Assembly: GCA_947373945.1 (NCBI GenBank)
Contig: CANBZV010000002.1
Span: 1 to 42,561, forward strand
DNA length: 42,561 bases
Source of the DNA: Moraxellaceae bacterium
GTDB lineage: Bacteria; Pseudomonadota; Gammaproteobacteria; Pseudomonadales; Moraxellaceae
Reading direction: 5' to 3'
In this document: positions 39,612 to 42,561 of the stretch, in pieces
How positions within the stretch are numbered: the stretch's first letter is position 1
Layout: each line of letters begins with the position of its first letter
Program-made: the position numbers and the translations under genes
Notes under the pieces: generated by a model
The model's input: only the letters and a program-made list of their open reading frames with translations
What the model was told of the DNA's origin: nothing
Databases searched by the model: none

Positions 39612-41381
39612 ATGTGTGGAATTTTTGGTTATTATGACCGTCATTCAGTATCAATGTCAGTCGAGCAGTTAGTGCAGATGGGACGCGTCATTGAACATCG
39701 TGGTCCGGACGATCAAGGGATTTATCAGCACGCAGGTCTGGCTTTAGGTAATCAACGGTTATCGATTATCGATATCGCCCAAGGTCATCAGCCTTTTGTC
39801 AGTGATGATGGGCAAATTGTCGTGGTGCAAAATGGTGAAATCTTTAACCATCTTGAGCTCGCCGCAGAGTTAAAAAATACGCCCTTTGCTTGCCGTACAC
39901 ATTCAGATACCGAAGTATTACTCCGTTTGTATGAGAAGGAAGGCGTAGGTTTTCTATCGCGCTTAAATGGCATGTTTGCGATTGCCATTTGGGATGCCCA
40001 CCAACAAAGTTTATATTTAATCCGTGATCGTTTGGGTGTGAAGCCGTTATTTGTTGCCGATGATGGGCAACGCTTATTATTTGCGTCGGAGATTAAATCT
40101 ATTCTCGCCGGTGGTTGGCCTGCGCGACCTGATTACGCCGCCTTAGATAGCTATTTCTCGTTGAATTATGTCGCGCCACCGCAAACGGCATTTATGGGGG
40201 TCCAGCATGTCATGGCTGGCCATTATTTGCAGATAACGCCGCATAAAACGGCGTCGGTTTGTTGGTGGGATTTAGCCCGTATTGAGCAGGAAGAGCGCTC
40301 AGAGTCAGCTTGGACTGAAGAGTTTTTGTCCTTGCTAGATGATGCGGTACGTTTACGTCTGCGTTCGGATGTTCCCGTCGGTGCGTTTCTATCTGGTGGT
40401 GTGGACTCTAGCACCATTGTTGGCTTGATGGCCAAACACATGGACTATCCGTTAAAAACTTTTTGTATTGGCTTTAATGATCCGCGTTTTGATGAGTCAG
40501 CGTTTGCTGCTCAGGCCGCCAGTCGTTTTGGTAGTACTCTCATTATGGAGCGCGTCGATGCCGACATGCTCTCGACTTGGCCAAAAACCATTTATCACTG
40601 TGATCAGCCTCATGGTGATGTCTCGTTCATGCCGACGTTACGCGTCGCTGAGTTGGCGGCCAAACATTTGAAAGTGGTGCTGACGGGCGATGGTGGTGAT
40701 GAGCTCTTCGCGGGCTATGAAAAATATCAATCTTTTTTTGCGAATCCGTCCGTCTTTGATTTAAGTGATAGCGAGTTTCAACATCGTTATATGACTTCGA
40801 TTAGTTTGTTGTCGCAATCACAGAAACAACAGTTGTATCGCGGTCAATTAGCACCATTTGCGACAGCACAAGGTAGTGATATTACTGCGCCTTGGTTTGA
40901 AAAAGTAAAACACTGGGATCGCATTAATCAGGCGTTATATATTGATACGATGTTGTTATTACCGGGCAATAATCTGGTTAAGCCTGATCGTATGGGCATG
41001 GCCGTCTCGTTGGAGGCTCGAACACCATTTTTAGATTATCGCATGGTGGAGTTCGCGTTTAAAATCCCCGGTCATTTAAAGTTAAAAGATGGCGAAACCA
41101 AATATATCTTCAAAAAAGCGGTGCGTGAACTGATTGGCGATGAATTGGCATATCGTAAAAAGCAAATGTTTACCGTGCCTGTCGGTGAGTGGATGAAAAA
41201 CCAACAGGACAATTCGCTCTCTCAGTTATTCCAGGACGTGCTTCCTTATATTGATGACTGTATAGAAAAAGCGACATTACAAGCATTGTGGCAGCAACAT
41301 GCCCATGGCTTGATTAATGCGACTCGTGAGATTCGTGCCTGTTTGGCTTTGGGGCTGTGGCGCAAGGCCTTTGCTGTGTAA
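39612..41381 (+). CDS. asnB: Asparagine synthase (glutamine-hydrolysing) family protein
   Basis: MCGIFGYYDRHS (Cys2), IEHRGPDDQGIY, VQNGEIFNHLEL, SGGVDSSTIVGLMAKHM, LTGDGGDELFAGYEKY, SLEARTPFLDYRMVEFAFKIP. Confidence 0.94.
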   Translation: MCGIFGYYDRHSVSMSVEQLVQMGRVIEHRGPDDQGIYQHAGLALGNQRLSIIDIAQGHQPFVSDDGQIVVVQNGEIFNHLELAAELKNTPFACRTHSDTEVLLRLYEKEGVGFLSRLNGMFAIAIWDAHQQSLYLIRDRLGVKPLFVADDGQRLLFASEIKSILAGGWPARPDYAALDSYFSLNYVAPPQTAFMGVQHVMAGHYLQITPHKTASVCWWDLARIEQEERSESAWTEEFLSLLDDAVRLRLRSDVPVGAFLSGGVDSSTIVGLMAKHMDYPLKTFCIGFNDPRFDESAFAAQAASRFGSTLIMERVDADMLSTWPKTIYHCDQPHGDVSFMPTLRVAELAAKHLKVVLTGDGGDELFAGYEKYQSFFANPSVFDLSDSEFQHRYMTSISLLSQSQKQQLYRGQLAPFATAQGSDITAPWFEKVKHWDRINQALYIDTMLLLPGNNLVKPDRMGMAVSLEARTPFLDYRMVEFAFKIPGHLKLKDGETKYIFKKAVRELIGDELAYRKKQMFTVPVGEWMKNQQDNSLSQLFQDVLPYIDDCIEKATLQALWQQHAHGLINATREIRACLALGLWRKAFAV

Positions 41382-41395
41382 GTCGATGGATTGTT

Positions 41396-42490
41396 ATGAT
41401 GATCAAAAGCTATTTTAACAAACAAGACCTAGGGATGGTATTTATAGCCGTGGCTATGGGCTGTTTGGCAGTATTGGCGGGCTATTGGAAGTTTTTTCTG
41501 TGGGATCAAGTAAATGATATTTATTTACAAGGATGGGATGTTTTAAGTTTATTTCACAAATGGCATCCGCATGCGCTACGCTATTTGATGGTTTATCCTA
41601 TCTATATGTCTGCTGATTTATTCGGTGTTGCTCCCAATAAAATTTTTTCGTGGATTGGCATGTTAATGATTGTTGCCATTCCTGTTTTCCTGTTCTATAC
41701 CGCTAGAGTCGTTGGTATTAGTCTGCGTTTTGCTCAAATGTTATGTGCGAGCGCCAGTATTATTTATTTTATTTTAGCAATGTTCATGAATGGTCGTATG
41801 ATATTTGCGCATTTAGGGGTGGTGATTTTATTATTTGCCATTATTACCTCCATAAACTTAGTTAGTCGCCCCCTCATTTTATTATTTGCTTTGTTTACAG
41901 TGATAGGTGCGTTGTTTTGCTCGGTGAGCACGGGCGTATTTTCCGTTGCTTACGGTTTACTTGGCGTGAGCATGTTGTATGAGTTGTTTTTAATGGTGAA
42001 GAAAAAAGGCCAATGGTTAAAGGTGTTGTTAATGGCGGCAACATTACTGATCATGACACCATGGATGTTAATGGGTGTTAACAAGAATATCAGTTTCTTT
42101 GGTGGTGGACAGGATGGTGCTATTGAAATGCTTGCACACGGCTCAGGCCAGGTTTTTTTAGAGAGTGTGCGTCCTGACTTGGTAAAAGATGCACATCGTA
42201 GAAGTCTAAGTAACGATGAGACTAATAATGAAATCCCCCCTGAAATTAAAAAATTGGTGGGTTATACCAGTCTAGTGTTATTGATTGTGATGGTGCTGAT
42301 TTCGCCCAAATGGCTGTGGGCGGAGCAGTATAAATTCATCACCGGCGTAGGTGTAATACTGGCACTAACATTAGGGCAGCTTGGTGTGTCAACACTAACG
42401 CTGATTTTGCCAATAGGATTATTATTTCTATCAATGATGTTATTTGAAAAATTAAAATCCATCGGCAAATTTGGCATGGGACAACAGTAA
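41396..42490 (+). CDS. Polytopic membrane protein of unknown function (polysaccharide locus)
   Basis: ~365-aa ORF with many hydrophobic segments; start at 41396/41399 just after asnB. Confidence 0.75.
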   Translation: MMIKSYFNKQDLGMVFIAVAMGCLAVLAGYWKFFLWDQVNDIYLQGWDVLSLFHKWHPHALRYLMVYPIYMSADLFGVAPNKIFSWIGMLMIVAIPVFLFYTARVVGISLRFAQMLCASASIIYFILAMFMNGRMIFAHLGVVILLFAIITSINLVSRPLILLFALFTVIGALFCSVSTGVFSVAYGLLGVSMLYELFLMVKKKGQWLKVLLMAATLLIMTPWMLMGVNKNISFFGGGQDGAIEMLAHGSGQVFLESVRPDLVKDAHRRSLSNDETNNEIPPEIKKLVGYTSLVLLIVMVLISPKWLWAEQYKFITGVGVILALTLGQLGVSTLTLILPIGLLFLSMMLFEKLKSIGKFGMGQQ

Positions 42491-42500
42491 GGTTTTATTT

Positions 42501-42561
42501 TTGAAAAAAATATTATTTGTTGCTTATGGCGGCGGCCATATTGCGATGTTGATTCCGATTA
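42501..42561 (+). CDS. Start of a further gene, possibly a glycosyltransferase (truncated at window edge)
   Basis: TTG start, frame open to the end: (M)KKILFVAYGGGHIAMLIPI; GGGH resembles a glycosyltransferase-B N-terminus. Confidence 0.45.
   Translation, partial: MKKILFVAYGGGHIAMLIPI

Overview
This 42.6 kb bacterial window (probably gammaproteobacterial, inferred from gene content such as coq7, purT and a Crp/Vfr-like regulator) is mostly densely packed chromosomal genes. From left to right it holds: the 3' end of rtcB; a small KGGxH-type protein; a lipoprotein; a short integrase-like remnant; a hybrid histidine kinase; purT; tRNA-Leu(CAA); queA-tgt-yajC-secD-secF; small membrane proteins; and an EamA exporter. 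Next comes a compact four-gene module (TPP enzyme, two paralogous citrate-synthase/citryl-CoA-lyase-like proteins, SDR), converging on two tandem TonB-dependent receptors. Then follow pntAA-pntAB-pntB, trpG-trpD-trpC, a crp/vfr-like gene, osmC, a dRS3-like inverted-repeat element, a DUF4442-type protein, coq7, a HIT protein, glnA, a DUF4124 protein and rfbBACD. The right end runs into a polysaccharide locus with a MurJ-like flippase, HpcH/HpaI aldolase, PglC-type sugar transferase, asparagine synthase, unknown membrane protein and the start of another gene. The best candidate for an undescribed system is the TPP / paired citrate-synthase-like / SDR module at about 12.97-17.18 kb. Its two citrate-synthase-like proteins appear to have altered catalytic-His motifs, and it lies between an exporter and two outer-membrane receptors. 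The second candidate is the polysaccharide locus with an embedded HpcH/HpaI aldolase. All calls come from reading the sequence and motifs; no database search was run.
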